8,182 nucleotides of DNA, taken from NCBI GenBank assembly GCA_051883075.1, contig JBJETA010000147.1, positions 1-8,182 of the forward strand, read 5' to 3'. Shown in pieces: positions 1 to 5,820 of this stretch. Source of the DNA: Aminipila sp051883075 (GTDB taxonomy: Bacteria; Bacillota; Clostridia; Peptostreptococcales; Anaerovoracaceae). The stretch's first letter is position 1. Every line of letters begins with the position of its first letter. Position numbers and translations under genes: made by a program. The notes beneath the pieces are model-generated. The model was not told the DNA's origin. It was given only the letters and a program-made list of their open reading frames with translations, and searched no databases.

Positions 1-13
1 AGAGCATATTATA

Positions 14-50
14 CTAAAAAGCCCATTCAGCACAACCTGCCAAATGGGCT
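14..50 (-). terminator. Rho-independent terminator, minus strand
   Basis: An 8-bp stem (AGCCCATT at 20-27 pairs with AATGGGCT at 43-50) is followed, on the minus strand, by a run of Ts (the complement of AAAAA at 16-20). This is the layout of an intrinsic terminator for a transcript arriving from the right. No intact minus-strand gene lies immediately upstream, only degraded sequence, so it may be a leftover of a lost gene. Confidence 0.6.
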
Positions 51-213
51 CTTATCTAGGTTCTTTGAGTTTCACTTTTCTAACCTCCATTTCATGATAT
101 TTAGTTTCGTACTAGGAACGCTTACTGATTACTTTTTCGGTCTTACCTCCTTAGATAATATTCAGAAATGTTTGCTGAATACTATAATTGCTTGCATGCT
201 GTATTATTTTAAG
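51..213. other. Gene-less left flank with possible minus-strand gene remnant
   Basis: No intact gene is visible here. On the minus strand an open stretch ends at a stop at 52-54, directly before the terminator. Its last residues read MEVRKVKLKEPR and it is closed upstream by another stop near 112-114. Two similar GGAGGT-containing segments (near 84-91 and 145-151 on the minus strand) suggest decayed ends of small genes. A weak 7-bp inverted repeat (TATTCAG 159-165, CTGAATA 175-181) is also present. I cannot assign the remnant to a family. Confidence 0.25.
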
Positions 214-241
214 TTGAATATTACAGCAGATAGTGTATACT
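214..241 (+). promoter_or_regulatory. Promoter of toxin-antitoxin operon, with possible operator
   Basis: A -35 box TTGAAT (214-219) and a -10 box TATACT (236-241) are separated by 16 bp. The -10 overlaps an imperfect palindrome, TAGTGTATACTA (231-242), whose arms TAGT/ACTA could be an operator. Phd/YefM antitoxins commonly repress their own promoter by binding palindromes at the -10, so autoregulation is a reasonable inference. The distance to the antitoxin start is about 100 bp, leaving a moderately long leader. Confidence 0.5.
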
Positions 242-345
242 AATAATAGAACGATAAGCACAGCTTAAGCAACAAGATGGATAATTCCTTACTGGCTGTA
301 AGGAATATTAACCATAAATATATTGTAGTAGAGGGGAGAATGATA

Positions 346-594
346 ATGCCTAATATCTTACCAGTATCAGATTTACGAAACTATAATGAAGTATTAAAAA
401 ATTGTCGGGCAGGAGAGCCGGTATTTCTTACAAAGAACGGCAGGGGTAAATATGTTGTTCTTGATATTGAAGATTATGAAAGAGAACGTGCTGAAAAGAA
501 ACTGCTAATGAAACTTCAGGAAGCAGAGGATGCTGTAAAGGAAGGAGAAGGGTGGCTTAGCCTTGATGAATTAAAAGCCGCTATGAGAGAGTAA
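346..594 (+). CDS. Type II antitoxin, Phd/YefM family
   Basis: This is an 82-aa protein expected to neutralise the toxin encoded 3 bp downstream and to repress their shared promoter. The N-terminal ILPVSDLRNY (residues 4-13) and the segment GEPVFLTKNGRGKYVVLDIEDYE-like (about residues 23-45) match the Phd/YefM DNA-binding and dimerisation fold. The acidic, helical C-terminal part (about 46-82) is the expected toxin-wrapping tail. I chose the ATG at 346 because GAGGGGAG (331-338) lies 7 bp upstream and because family members begin just before this motif. An in-frame ATG at 340 is too close to the ribosome binding site, and the longer reading frame from 277 adds non-conserved residues without a good site. 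The family call is firm; the exact start is less so. Confidence 0.88.
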   Translation: MPNILPVSDLRNYNEVLKNCRAGEPVFLTKNGRGKYVVLDIEDYERERAEKKLLMKLQEAEDAVKEGEGWLSLDELKAAMRE

Positions 595-597
595 TAT

Positions 598-897
598 ATG
601 ATGAAGCTTCGTATTAACCCATTAGTAGTAGCAGATTTAAAATCAATTAAAGACTATATTGCAGAAGATAATGCCGAAAAGGCTAATGAAACAATAGAGA
701 AGATTTACAGTAAGTTTGAAAACATACAGCTGTTTACTGATATGGGTGCTGATCTTTCCAAACGTGTTAGTTTCCGAACTGATTATAAGTATGCTGTCTG
801 GAATAACTATGTAATCATATACAAGATTAGAGATGAGTATGTAGAAATATATAGAGTGGTAAATCGGTATCAGGATATAACAAGAATATTTGATTAA
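598..897 (+). CDS. Type II toxin, ParE/RelE family
   Basis: This 99-aa protein fits the ParE/RelE toxin superfamily. It has an N-terminal beta strand followed by a long helical hairpin (LVVADLKSIKDYIAEDN, about 9-25, then to about 45). The C-terminal strands end in YVEIYRVVNRYQDITRIFD (about 81-99), the usual end of this fold with a conserved Arg. Its length is normal for the family. It starts 3 bp after the antitoxin stop with tandem ATGs (598, 601) and no strong ribosome binding site of its own, so translational coupling is likely. Members either cleave ribosome-bound mRNA (RelE type) or poison DNA gyrase (ParE type). The sequence alone does not tell me which; the C-terminus looks more ParE-like. 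The frame is intact, so the pair may be functional. Confidence 0.85.
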   Translation: MMKLRINPLVVADLKSIKDYIAEDNAEKANETIEKIYSKFENIQLFTDMGADLSKRVSFRTDYKYAVWNNYVIIYKIRDEYVEIYRVVNRYQDITRIFD

Positions 898-948
898 AAT
901 GAAATTTTTTTTAATGGTGCAGGATAGATTATAAAACCCGTTAAACGT

Positions 949-976
949 AAAGGAGCAAATTTGCTCCTTTTTATTT
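949..976 (+). terminator. Rho-independent terminator after toxin gene
   Basis: A perfect 22-bp palindrome (949-970, core GGAGCAAATTTGCTCC) is followed by TTTTTATTTT. It lies about 50 bp after the toxin stop and just before the SOS promoter. The run of As on its left side means it could also act on the minus strand. Confidence 0.85.
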
Positions 977-988
977 TGAAGAAAGCTC

Positions 989-1018
989 TTGAATATATAC
1001 GAACGTATGTTCTATAAT
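989..1018 (+). promoter_or_regulatory. Promoter of the SOS polymerase operon
   Basis: A -35 box TTGAAT (989-994) and a consensus -10 box TATAAT (1013-1018) are separated by 18 bp. The spacer is occupied by a LexA box. Transcription should start near 1025, about 47 bp before the polymerase start codon. Confidence 0.75.
1000..1013 (+). promoter_or_regulatory. LexA (DinR) SOS box
   Basis: CGAACGTATGTTCT matches the Gram-positive LexA operator consensus CGAAC-N4-GTTCG at nine of ten fixed positions; only the last base differs. It lies between the -35 and -10 boxes and shares the first base of the -10, so bound LexA would block RNA polymerase. This predicts DNA-damage induction of the polymerase and the small gene behind it. 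Confidence 0.85.
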
Positions 1019-1071
1019 ATAAAGGAAGAGTAAGTAGGAATATGACAAAACTCATTGAGAGGGGTGATTTT

Positions 1072-2319
1072 ATGCTTATTTTCCATGTGGATGCAAACAG
1101 TGCGTATCTTAGCTGGACTGCTGCAGCACTGCTTGAAGAAGGCTTCGGAAAGGATATAAGAAAAATACCATCTGCTATTGCAGGAGACCCTGAAAACAGA
1201 CATGGAATTATCCTTACAAAATCAATTCCTGCTAAAAAGTACGGCATAAAGACCGGTGAAAGCCTTTATGAAGCAAGGAAAAAATGCCCGCAGCTTGAGG
1301 TGTATCCTCCTGATTATGACCTTTATCTTCTCTGCAGCGATGCCATGTATAGAATACTTTATGATTACACACCTTTTATACAAGGATACAGTGTGGATGA
1401 GTGCTTCTGTGATATGACATCAGTAAAGAAAGCAAGAGATAATCCTGTGGAGCTTGCGTTTGAGATAAAGGAAAAGATTAAGAGGCGGCTCGGCTTTACA
1501 GTTAATATCGGAATTGGAGAAAACAAGCTTTGTGCAAAGATGGCCGGGGAATTAAAAAAACCTGATATGGTTCACACTTTGTGGCCTGAAGAAATACCTG
1601 ATAAGATATGGCATCTTCCTGTTAGAGAGCTTTTCATGGTAGGAAGAGCATCCGAAAGGAAACTGGCAAACATGGGTATTAAAACTATCGGAGAGCTGGC
1701 AGGTGCGAACAGAGGACTTCTAAAAGCAAATCTTAAAAGCCATGGGCTATTGATACATGATTATGCAAATGGAATAGATGATTCTGAAGTGATTGTTAAT
1801 GATGATATCATACAGAAAGGACTTGGAAATGGTCTTACCTATTCTTATGACCTTGAAACAAAGGAAGATATATATAGAGAGCTGCTTGCCTTATGCGAGA
1901 GAGTATCAGGAAGATTAAGGAAACTTAAAAGGCATGCAGGATGTATTTCTGTTCACCTGAAAAGCAGTAACCTGTCTGGATACAGTCATCAGGTGAAGCT
2001 ATATGGCATGGTAAATACAACAAATGAAATATTTGAAGTTGCCAAAAGGCTTGTAGATGAGATGTGGAAAAAAGAGCCTATAAGGGCAATAAGCATATCT
2101 TTATCTGACCTTGCAGATGATAATAATATTCAGCTTTCGCTATTTGATAGTGAGGGAAGAGAAAAAGATGAGGCTCTTGATAGGACTATAGATGTAATCA
2201 GGGAAACCTATGGTACAAAAAGTATATTCAGAGGCATATTTGCAAACGGGCAGGTTGAGCCTGTTCAGGGCGGTGTGAATGACGGAAATTATATCATGAT
2301 GGGAGGATATAAGCAGTGA
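1072..2319 (+). CDS. dinB: Y-family translesion DNA polymerase (DinB/UmuC/UvrX-like)
   Basis: This 415-aa error-prone polymerase copies past damaged template bases during the SOS response. Catalytic metal-binding residues are visible: D7 in IFHVDANSAY, and D109 and E110 in YSVDECFCD. Y12 sits at the usual steric-gate position that excludes ribonucleotides. The segment FTVNIGIGENKLCAKMAGELKKP-like (about 142-164) is the conserved palm/fingers signature. It is followed by the helix-hairpin-helix thumb region (about 182-215, including VGRASERKLANMGIKTIGELA) and a little-finger domain (about 250-350). QLSLF at 354-358 is a typical beta-clamp binding motif. I chose the ATG at 1072, with AGAGGGGTG 6 bp upstream, because homologues start with this HVD segment; an in-frame ATG at 1042 would add ten residues. 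The gene is intact and controlled by the LexA box. Whether dinB or uvrX/umuC is the best name is uncertain. Confidence 0.93.
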   Translation: MLIFHVDANSAYLSWTAAALLEEGFGKDIRKIPSAIAGDPENRHGIILTKSIPAKKYGIKTGESLYEARKKCPQLEVYPPDYDLYLLCSDAMYRILYDYTPFIQGYSVDECFCDMTSVKKARDNPVELAFEIKEKIKRRLGFTVNIGIGENKLCAKMAGELKKPDMVHTLWPEEIPDKIWHLPVRELFMVGRASERKLANMGIKTIGELAGANRGLLKANLKSHGLLIHDYANGIDDSEVIVNDDIIQKGLGNGLTYSYDLETKEDIYRELLALCERVSGRLRKLKRHAGCISVHLKSSNLSGYSHQVKLYGMVNTTNEIFEVAKRLVDEMWKKEPIRAISISLSDLADDNNIQLSLFDSEGREKDEALDRTIDVIRETYGTKSIFRGIFANGQVEPVQGGVNDGNYIMMGGYKQ

Positions 2320-2582
2320 AGATTGTTGCAAAGCCTATTAAAACAATGGTAGTATTTGAATATGAAGGTAAAGTACCGATTCCATATAAATTCAAGCTGC
2401 AGCTTGATGATGGATCAGAGCAGACAATATATATAGATAAGAGAATAACAAGCTACAGGCAGAAGATAGCAGGCATAGACACGATAATTTTTGAGTGCCA
2501 AAGTGTAATTGACGGAATAGAAAAAAGATATAAGCTAAAATACATTCTTTCTGATTGCAGGTGGCAGCTTTATGCAATCTGA
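2316..2582 (+). CDS. Small protein coupled to the Y-family polymerase
   Basis: This is an 88-aa protein with a GTG start that overlaps the polymerase stop by 4 bp (GTGA). GGGAGGAT (2301-2308) lies 7 bp upstream, so the two genes are translationally coupled and both fall under LexA control. The sequence alternates hydrophobic and polar residues (MVVFEYEGK, PYKFKLQL, TIYIDKRI, TIIFECQSVI, RYKLKYIL), which suggests a small all-beta fold. It has no signal peptide or membrane segment. From memory, short proteins of this kind occur beside similar polymerases in other Clostridia, where they are annotated as hypothetical. By position it could be an accessory factor, as proposed for YolD-type proteins beside UvrX, but it does not look like YolD. 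The function is unknown. Confidence 0.8.
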   Translation: MKIVAKPIKTMVVFEYEGKVPIPYKFKLQLDDGSEQTIYIDKRITSYRQKIAGIDTIIFECQSVIDGIEKRYKLKYILSDCRWQLYAI

Positions 2583-2645
2583 GACTATAATCAGAACGTA
2601 AAATTAGATGTACTTGCATAGGGTATGTTAGATGATTAAAGAATG

Positions 2646-2674
2646 GAGAGTGCAGACTGCACTCTCTTTTATTA
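2646..2674 (+). terminator. Rho-independent terminator of the SOS operon
   Basis: A 9-bp stem GAGAGTGCA/TGCACTCTC (2646-2654 and 2658-2666) with a GAC loop is followed by TTTTATT. It lies 64 bp after the stop of the small coupled gene. Confidence 0.88.
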
Positions 2675-2677
2675 TGG

Positions 2678-2770
2678 TTATGCTTCTGCCAGCTTCTTTG
2701 TAATATATTCTTCTATTGATTTTCTGGGGATTCGCCACACTCTGACTAGGTGGATTGATATAGTCAGAAA
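2678..2770 (-). pseudogene. C-terminal remnant of an excisionase-like DNA-binding protein
   Basis: On the minus strand an open stretch of 30 codons ends at a TAA (2678-2680). It reads HLVRVWRIPRKSIEEYI in its core and ends in TKKLAEA. The pattern 'RIP-(K/R)-x-(S/D)-(I/L)-x-x-(Y/F)-I' followed by a short basic tail is typical of the end of MerR-like/excisionase helix-turn-helix proteins of mobile elements. The N-terminal helix-turn-helix part is missing: an in-frame stop lies immediately upstream, and there is no start codon or ribosome binding site. I read it as debris of a former integrative element. The assignment rests on a short motif. Confidence 0.5.
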
Positions 2771-2798
2771 TTATAAGCATATATTATAAATATGATAG

Positions 2799-2832
2799 AA
2801 GGTAGTAAGCATCGGGCTTACTACCTTTTATC
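2799..2832 (+). terminator. Strong hairpin terminator (possibly bidirectional)
   Basis: A 12-bp perfect stem, AAGGTAGTAAGC (2799-2810) and GCTTACTACCTT (2816-2827), has a 5-base loop and is followed by TTTTATC. No complete plus-strand gene precedes it. It may be left over from a deleted gene or act as a second barrier after the SOS operon. Confidence 0.7.
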
Positions 2833-2944
2833 ATCATACGGCTATTGCAATATACAAAATAATGGAAGGAGAGAAAGAAGAAAATGAGATGAAATATAGC
2901 CAAAGATATATAGGTAGGAATAATTATTGTTAGAGAGAGAATTT
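2833..2944. other. Intergenic DNA with no supported gene
   Basis: This A+T-rich stretch holds only very short reading frames. One is a 23-codon frame from the ATG at 2862, preceded by no ribosome binding site and ending at 2933. Purine-rich tracts (GGAAGGAGAGAAAGAAG, 2864-2880) resemble ribosome binding sites, but no open frame follows at a proper distance. I see no RNA gene or repeat here. Confidence 0.4.
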
Positions 2945-3061
2945 ATGGAATATCTTCCGGAGGAGTTCAAAGAACTTGAGATGAGTACGGAACTGCAATC
3001 GATTGTCGTATTTTTAATAAAATTATTGCTTATACCCTACCACTTTTTGAATAAGTGGTAG
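2945..3061 (+). CDS. Possible 38-aa small protein overlapping a terminator
   Basis: A 38-codon frame starts at ATG 2945 and begins MEYLPEEFKELEMSTELQS. Its N-terminal half is acidic; its C-terminal half is hydrophobic (SIVVFLIKLLLIPYHFL), which could form one membrane-associated helix. The purine run AGAGAGAGA ends a few bases upstream and is only a weak ribosome binding site. The TAG stop lies within the right arm of a strong terminator hairpin, so a transcript would end almost exactly with the frame. That arrangement and the amphipathic/hydrophobic layout recall small toxin-like or membrane peptides. It could equally be chance or the start of a truncated gene. No family is recognised. Confidence 0.25.
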   Translation: MEYLPEEFKELEMSTELQSIVVFLIKLLLIPYHFLNKW

Positions 3062-3072
3062 GGTTTTTTATT
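3034..3072 (+). terminator. Strong Rho-independent terminator
   Basis: A 12-bp perfect stem, ACCCTACCACTT (3034-3045) and AAGTGGTAGGGT (3053-3064), with a 7-base loop is followed by six Ts (3064-3069). It lies 28 bp from the 3' end of the opposing minus-strand gene and separates the two transcription directions. The minus-strand side lacks a good T run, so it mainly serves the plus strand. Confidence 0.85.
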
Positions 3073-3096
3073 ATTTTTTTGAAAAATACGTCAGAA

Positions 3097-4710
3097 CTAT
3101 ACGATATTAGATGCGAGGTCCAAGTAAGTTCGTCTTATTATCTTTCCTGTATCTTTATTTAAGGAAGTAACATCTTTTGGATTAAGGAATAATGAAGGAG
3201 TGCTTGTTTTGGCGTATTTAAGAAATTCATCGATACAGTTTTCGTATAAGGAATAATCGGCGCAATTATTTCTTGAAAATGCAGTTATAGAATTACTTAA
3301 GTCAGGACAAAATACGGTAATATTTTCATCTAAAGAAAGTAGTTTTTTAGCATTTATTTTATTGTTGAGGTAAGTGCTTAGGATGTTAAACATTTCTTTT
3401 AGTGTAGAATACGGGTCTTTTGTTTTAGCTAATAAGGATTCCCACATTGTATTGAAAAAATGTGATTCGTATACCGGTAACGTAATTTTACATAATGATT
3501 TAATCATTCGTGTGTATTTGTCAAGCCATATTAGTTTCTGTAATGTCTTATTAGTATCATCACTGAATTCGGTCATACGGATAACTAAACGCCCATCTGG
3601 ATTGGTGTCATTCATGTAATTGTATTTTATGTTGTCGATTGCCATTTGTAATATGTAGTGCCTGCTATAAGTATTAGGCAAGTTATAACACATGGAAACA
3701 AGTGGTAGATATTGAATTAAAAAATCTTTATCATCGCATGCTTCGATGTTTTGATATAAGCAGTCTATTATATCAAAACAAAATACTTCTTCGATAAGTT
3801 GCTTTGCATGTATTTTATCGGCCAAGGTAAAGTTATATTGTCTGTCAGTGCTATTAAGTGGTGAAACCAATGTCATGTTTAATCTATCCTGGATTAAATC
3901 GTATGAGGCGCGATAGCCGTCATATGTTGTTTTATTGAATTTTGTTTTCTTATTATATATATTGCCAAGTTTTCTGGTAGGCTGTGTTCCTTTATTTCCT
4001 ACTGTACAGTTGAAAAACTCCAAATTATTTAGTGATGTTAGATCGTGAAAATCATTATATGGCGAAAATGTATCGCATAACGCTTTAACGTTAGCTTTTG
4101 AAATATTATCATATAGGGTTTTAGCAGTTTGAGTGGTATTTAAATGCGCTATTTTGTATGTATCATTATTATTGTCATTGTCATCTTCACTGATTATAAA
4201 GTCGCAAGTGTCAGTAAATGTTGCAAAAGGCTTCATATTGTTATTAATGTTCTTGTATAAAAGATAATTCATTCCAAAAGTTTGCTTTGAATTAATGTTG
4301 TTGCCGAGGTTTCTGTATTTTAAATTTCTTAAGTTTAATGCAGCTATTGTAGCCTCATTTAAGGAAGATATTATTTTTCTTGTTTTTTCGTACGCGGATA
4401 TTATTGCATGCTGCTTGAATATAAAATGCCAAAACTCATTATGTTTATCGAAACTTGAAAAATCATCTTTTGTTCTCTGTGCGGTTTCTGCTTTATTAAA
4501 ATAAGGTAAGGATGGCTGGATTCCTGAATACAAGCAAATTTCGTTTGTCTGTTCAAAGCATTTCTCAACAAATTCCTCTTTGTTAATAGAACCCCTAAGG
4601 CTACTAACCTTCAATATAGGTGTGTCTAATAGGAATGTATATTTCAATAACGATTTGTTCTCAGATATTATTCCAAAAATCTTTTTGTTAGTGACGTCTT
4701 TGTGAATCAT
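3097..4710 (-). CDS. Orphan 537-aa protein of unknown function
   Basis: I do not recognise this gene. It encodes 537 residues, rich in Asn, Lys, Thr and Asp, with no visible signal peptide, convincing membrane segment or nucleotide-binding loop. Much of it looks helical, with an Asn/Asp-rich linker near residues 177-184 (SEDDNDNNND). Cysteines and aromatic residues are scattered with no clear metal-binding spacing. The start is supported by AGGAG (minus strand, 4725-4721) 10 bp before the ATG, and an extended -10 promoter lies upstream. The stop is TAG. The gene is monocistronic, transcribed against all its neighbours, and more A+T-rich than they are. Those are common marks of horizontally acquired cargo such as defence, toxin or phage-exclusion genes. 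That role is only an inference from context. Confidence 0.85.
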   Translation of the reverse strand: MIHKDVTNKKIFGIISENKSLLKYTFLLDTPILKVSSLRGSINKEEFVEKCFEQTNEICLYSGIQPSLPYFNKAETAQRTKDDFSSFDKHNEFWHFIFKQHAIISAYEKTRKIISSLNEATIAALNLRNLKYRNLGNNINSKQTFGMNYLLYKNINNNMKPFATFTDTCDFIISEDDNDNNNDTYKIAHLNTTQTAKTLYDNISKANVKALCDTFSPYNDFHDLTSLNNLEFFNCTVGNKGTQPTRKLGNIYNKKTKFNKTTYDGYRASYDLIQDRLNMTLVSPLNSTDRQYNFTLADKIHAKQLIEEVFCFDIIDCLYQNIEACDDKDFLIQYLPLVSMCYNLPNTYSRHYILQMAIDNIKYNYMNDTNPDGRLVIRMTEFSDDTNKTLQKLIWLDKYTRMIKSLCKITLPVYESHFFNTMWESLLAKTKDPYSTLKEMFNILSTYLNNKINAKKLLSLDENITVFCPDLSNSITAFSRNNCADYSLYENCIDEFLKYAKTSTPSLFLNPKDVTSLNKDTGKIIRRTYLDLASNIV

Positions 4711-4747
4711 AGTTAAAAATCTCCTAATATAATAATTTAATATGATG

Positions 4748-4776
4748 ATTATATCACAAAATGGCTGAATTAAAAG
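4748..4776 (-). promoter_or_regulatory. Probable extended -10 promoter of the orphan gene
   Basis: On the minus strand TGATATAAT (4756-4748) is a TGn-extended consensus -10 box. The -35 region at the right distance (CTTTTA, 4776-4771) is poor, which is usual for extended -10 promoters. It would place the transcription start about 30 bp before the start codon of the 537-aa gene. Confidence 0.5.
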
Positions 4777-4854
4777 GATAATATAAATAATGTATCATAT
4801 ATAAATAGAAGATAAACATAGAAAATAGCACTTGCTGACTATGATGGAAGACAG

Positions 4855-4863
4855 TGGTAATAT
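4855..4863 (+). promoter_or_regulatory. Possible extended -10 promoter of the four-gene operon
   Basis: TGGTAATAT has the TGn extension and a near-consensus -10 (TAATAT, 4858-4863). Possible -35 boxes upstream (TTGCTG at 4832, TGACTA at 4836) are weak or badly spaced. Transcription would start near 4870, just before the strong ribosome binding site at 4879-4885. Confidence 0.35.
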
Positions 4864-4878
4864 GGCAACATCAAAGAA

Positions 4879-5003
4879 AAGGAGGTCAAATAATGACAGA
4901 GAAACAGCTTAAAAGTATTGTTAAACGTCCAGATGAATGAAATGCTGGACAGAGCGCACAACTGAATATTGAGACTAGTCAAAGCGATGAAGTTCATAAG
5001 TGT
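4879..5003 (+). other. Ribosome binding site and in-frame 5' extension of gene A, broken by TGA
   Basis: AAGGAGG (4879-4885) is the best Shine-Dalgarno sequence in this block and lies 7 bp before ATG 4893. From that ATG the frame reads MTEKQLKSIVKRPDE, then TGA (4938-4940). It continues with no further stop (NAGQSAQLNIETSQSDEVHKC) straight into the gene starting at 5004, exactly 37 codons downstream and in the same frame. No comparable ribosome binding site precedes 5004. The simplest reading is that gene A naturally starts at 4893 and carries a premature stop at codon 16. Alternatives are a 15-aa leader peptide with re-initiation at 5004, suppression of the TGA, or a sequencing error. Confidence 0.6.
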
Positions 5004-5819
5004 ATGGCAACTACAGTAGAGGACGCATATCCATTCGATTTGTATGATTACAATGCAGGATGTTTAACTCAACATGCATGGGGAAATAGTACATATTGCT
5101 ATGGAGGTTCCCCAATGCAATTTGTATCTCAAGTACCTTGTGTACAGCCAAACTGGTTTCAGACGCAAGAACAGAGCAACTGTTACGCTCCAGGTATTAT
5201 CATTCCTGACAGAGTTCAGGAAGAAATGATGCTTGCAAATGTTGAGGCAACGAAGGAAAAGGCTAAAACAGATGGGGTTCGTGAGCGTGCTAATATCGAA
5301 CTCCATAAGAAGGAAGTTGCTTTGGAGATGTCGTATGAGATGAGGGAAAATGCAGAGGCCGAGCATCTGATGACAAACATCAAGGTGGAGCTTGAGGATG
5401 ATACCATCTTTGTGAAAATCATAGGGACTAACGGCAGAGTTCGCAGAAAAGTAAAATTGATTGACGGCACTTTTATTTCTGCACAGAAAATTATCGCCAT
5501 AAATCCTAAAGGGGTTGGGGTTATGATAATTTCTTTCAGAATAAACGGACATCACATCAAATGTTACTACAGCATCAGTAACATAAATGAGAAAAAGGAG
5601 AAAATTTTAGATGTGTTAAAGGATACAGCTCTGGAAGTCAATTCTTCACGAAGACTCGAAGCTGACATTAACGAAAAGCTTCCGAAGGTGTTTGAAGATG
5701 CTTCAACAACAATCATTTTACCTTACGATGTCGGATATTACATCGACTGCAACGGAAATTGGCAACTCTGTAAACCTGGAGAAGCTACTTTGAGAAAAGT
5801 AGAGGAAAGGTTGGGCTAA
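5004..5819 (+). CDS. Operon gene A: unknown protein with charged helix and beta-rich domain
   Basis: This is a 271-aa product counted from ATG 5004; about 308 codons if the upstream in-frame segment from 4893 belongs to it. I do not recognise the family. Residues 1-65 are rich in Tyr, Gln, Asn and Cys (C20, C32, C46, C60) and probably lack regular structure. Residues 69-121 form one long, highly charged helix with coiled-coil character (QEEMMLANVEATKEKAK, then ELHKKEVALEMSYEMREN). Residues 125-191 alternate in a way that suggests a beta domain (IKVELEDDTIFVKIIG, VRRKVKLIDGTFI, VGVMIISFRING). A last part (220-271) includes TTIILPYDVGYYIDCNGNW. It is followed 1 bp later by gene B, so the two are probably coupled. 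A helix followed by a beta domain suits a scaffold or DNA/partner-binding subunit of the ATPase encoded downstream. The start at 5004 has no good ribosome binding site. Confidence 0.75.
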   Translation: MATTVEDAYPFDLYDYNAGCLTQHAWGNSTYCYGGSPMQFVSQVPCVQPNWFQTQEQSNCYAPGIIIPDRVQEEMMLANVEATKEKAKTDGVRERANIELHKKEVALEMSYEMRENAEAEHLMTNIKVELEDDTIFVKIIGTNGRVRRKVKLIDGTFISAQKIIAINPKGVGVMIISFRINGHHIKCYYSISNINEKKEKILDVLKDTALEVNSSRRLEADINEKLPKVFEDASTTIILPYDVGYYIDCNGNWQLCKPGEATLRKVEERLG

Positions 5820-5820
5820 A

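Noticed and set aside
894..1247. 117-codon minus-strand reading frame across the SOS promoter
   Set aside because: It covers the terminator, the LexA box and the start of the polymerase gene on the opposite strand, has no ribosome binding site, and its product shows no family features.
2632..2703. 23-codon plus-strand frame (MIKEWRVQTALSF...) across the SOS-operon terminator
   Set aside because: It has no ribosome binding site and reads straight through the hairpin; it is best explained as chance.
4841..4912. 23-codon plus-strand frame upstream of gene A
   Set aside because: There is no ribosome binding site before it, and it overlaps, in another frame, the strong ribosome binding site and start at 4879-4895.
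4938..4940. TGA as a selenocysteine codon or genome-wide recoding
   Set aside because: No SECIS-like hairpin is evident just after the TGA, and two genes in the same window use TGA as their stop; a nonsense mutation or re-initiation is simpler.
5064..5555. 163-codon minus-strand reading frame inside gene A
   Set aside because: It lies wholly opposite gene A, within a co-directional operon, and reads as a shadow frame with no ribosome binding site or recognisable motifs.
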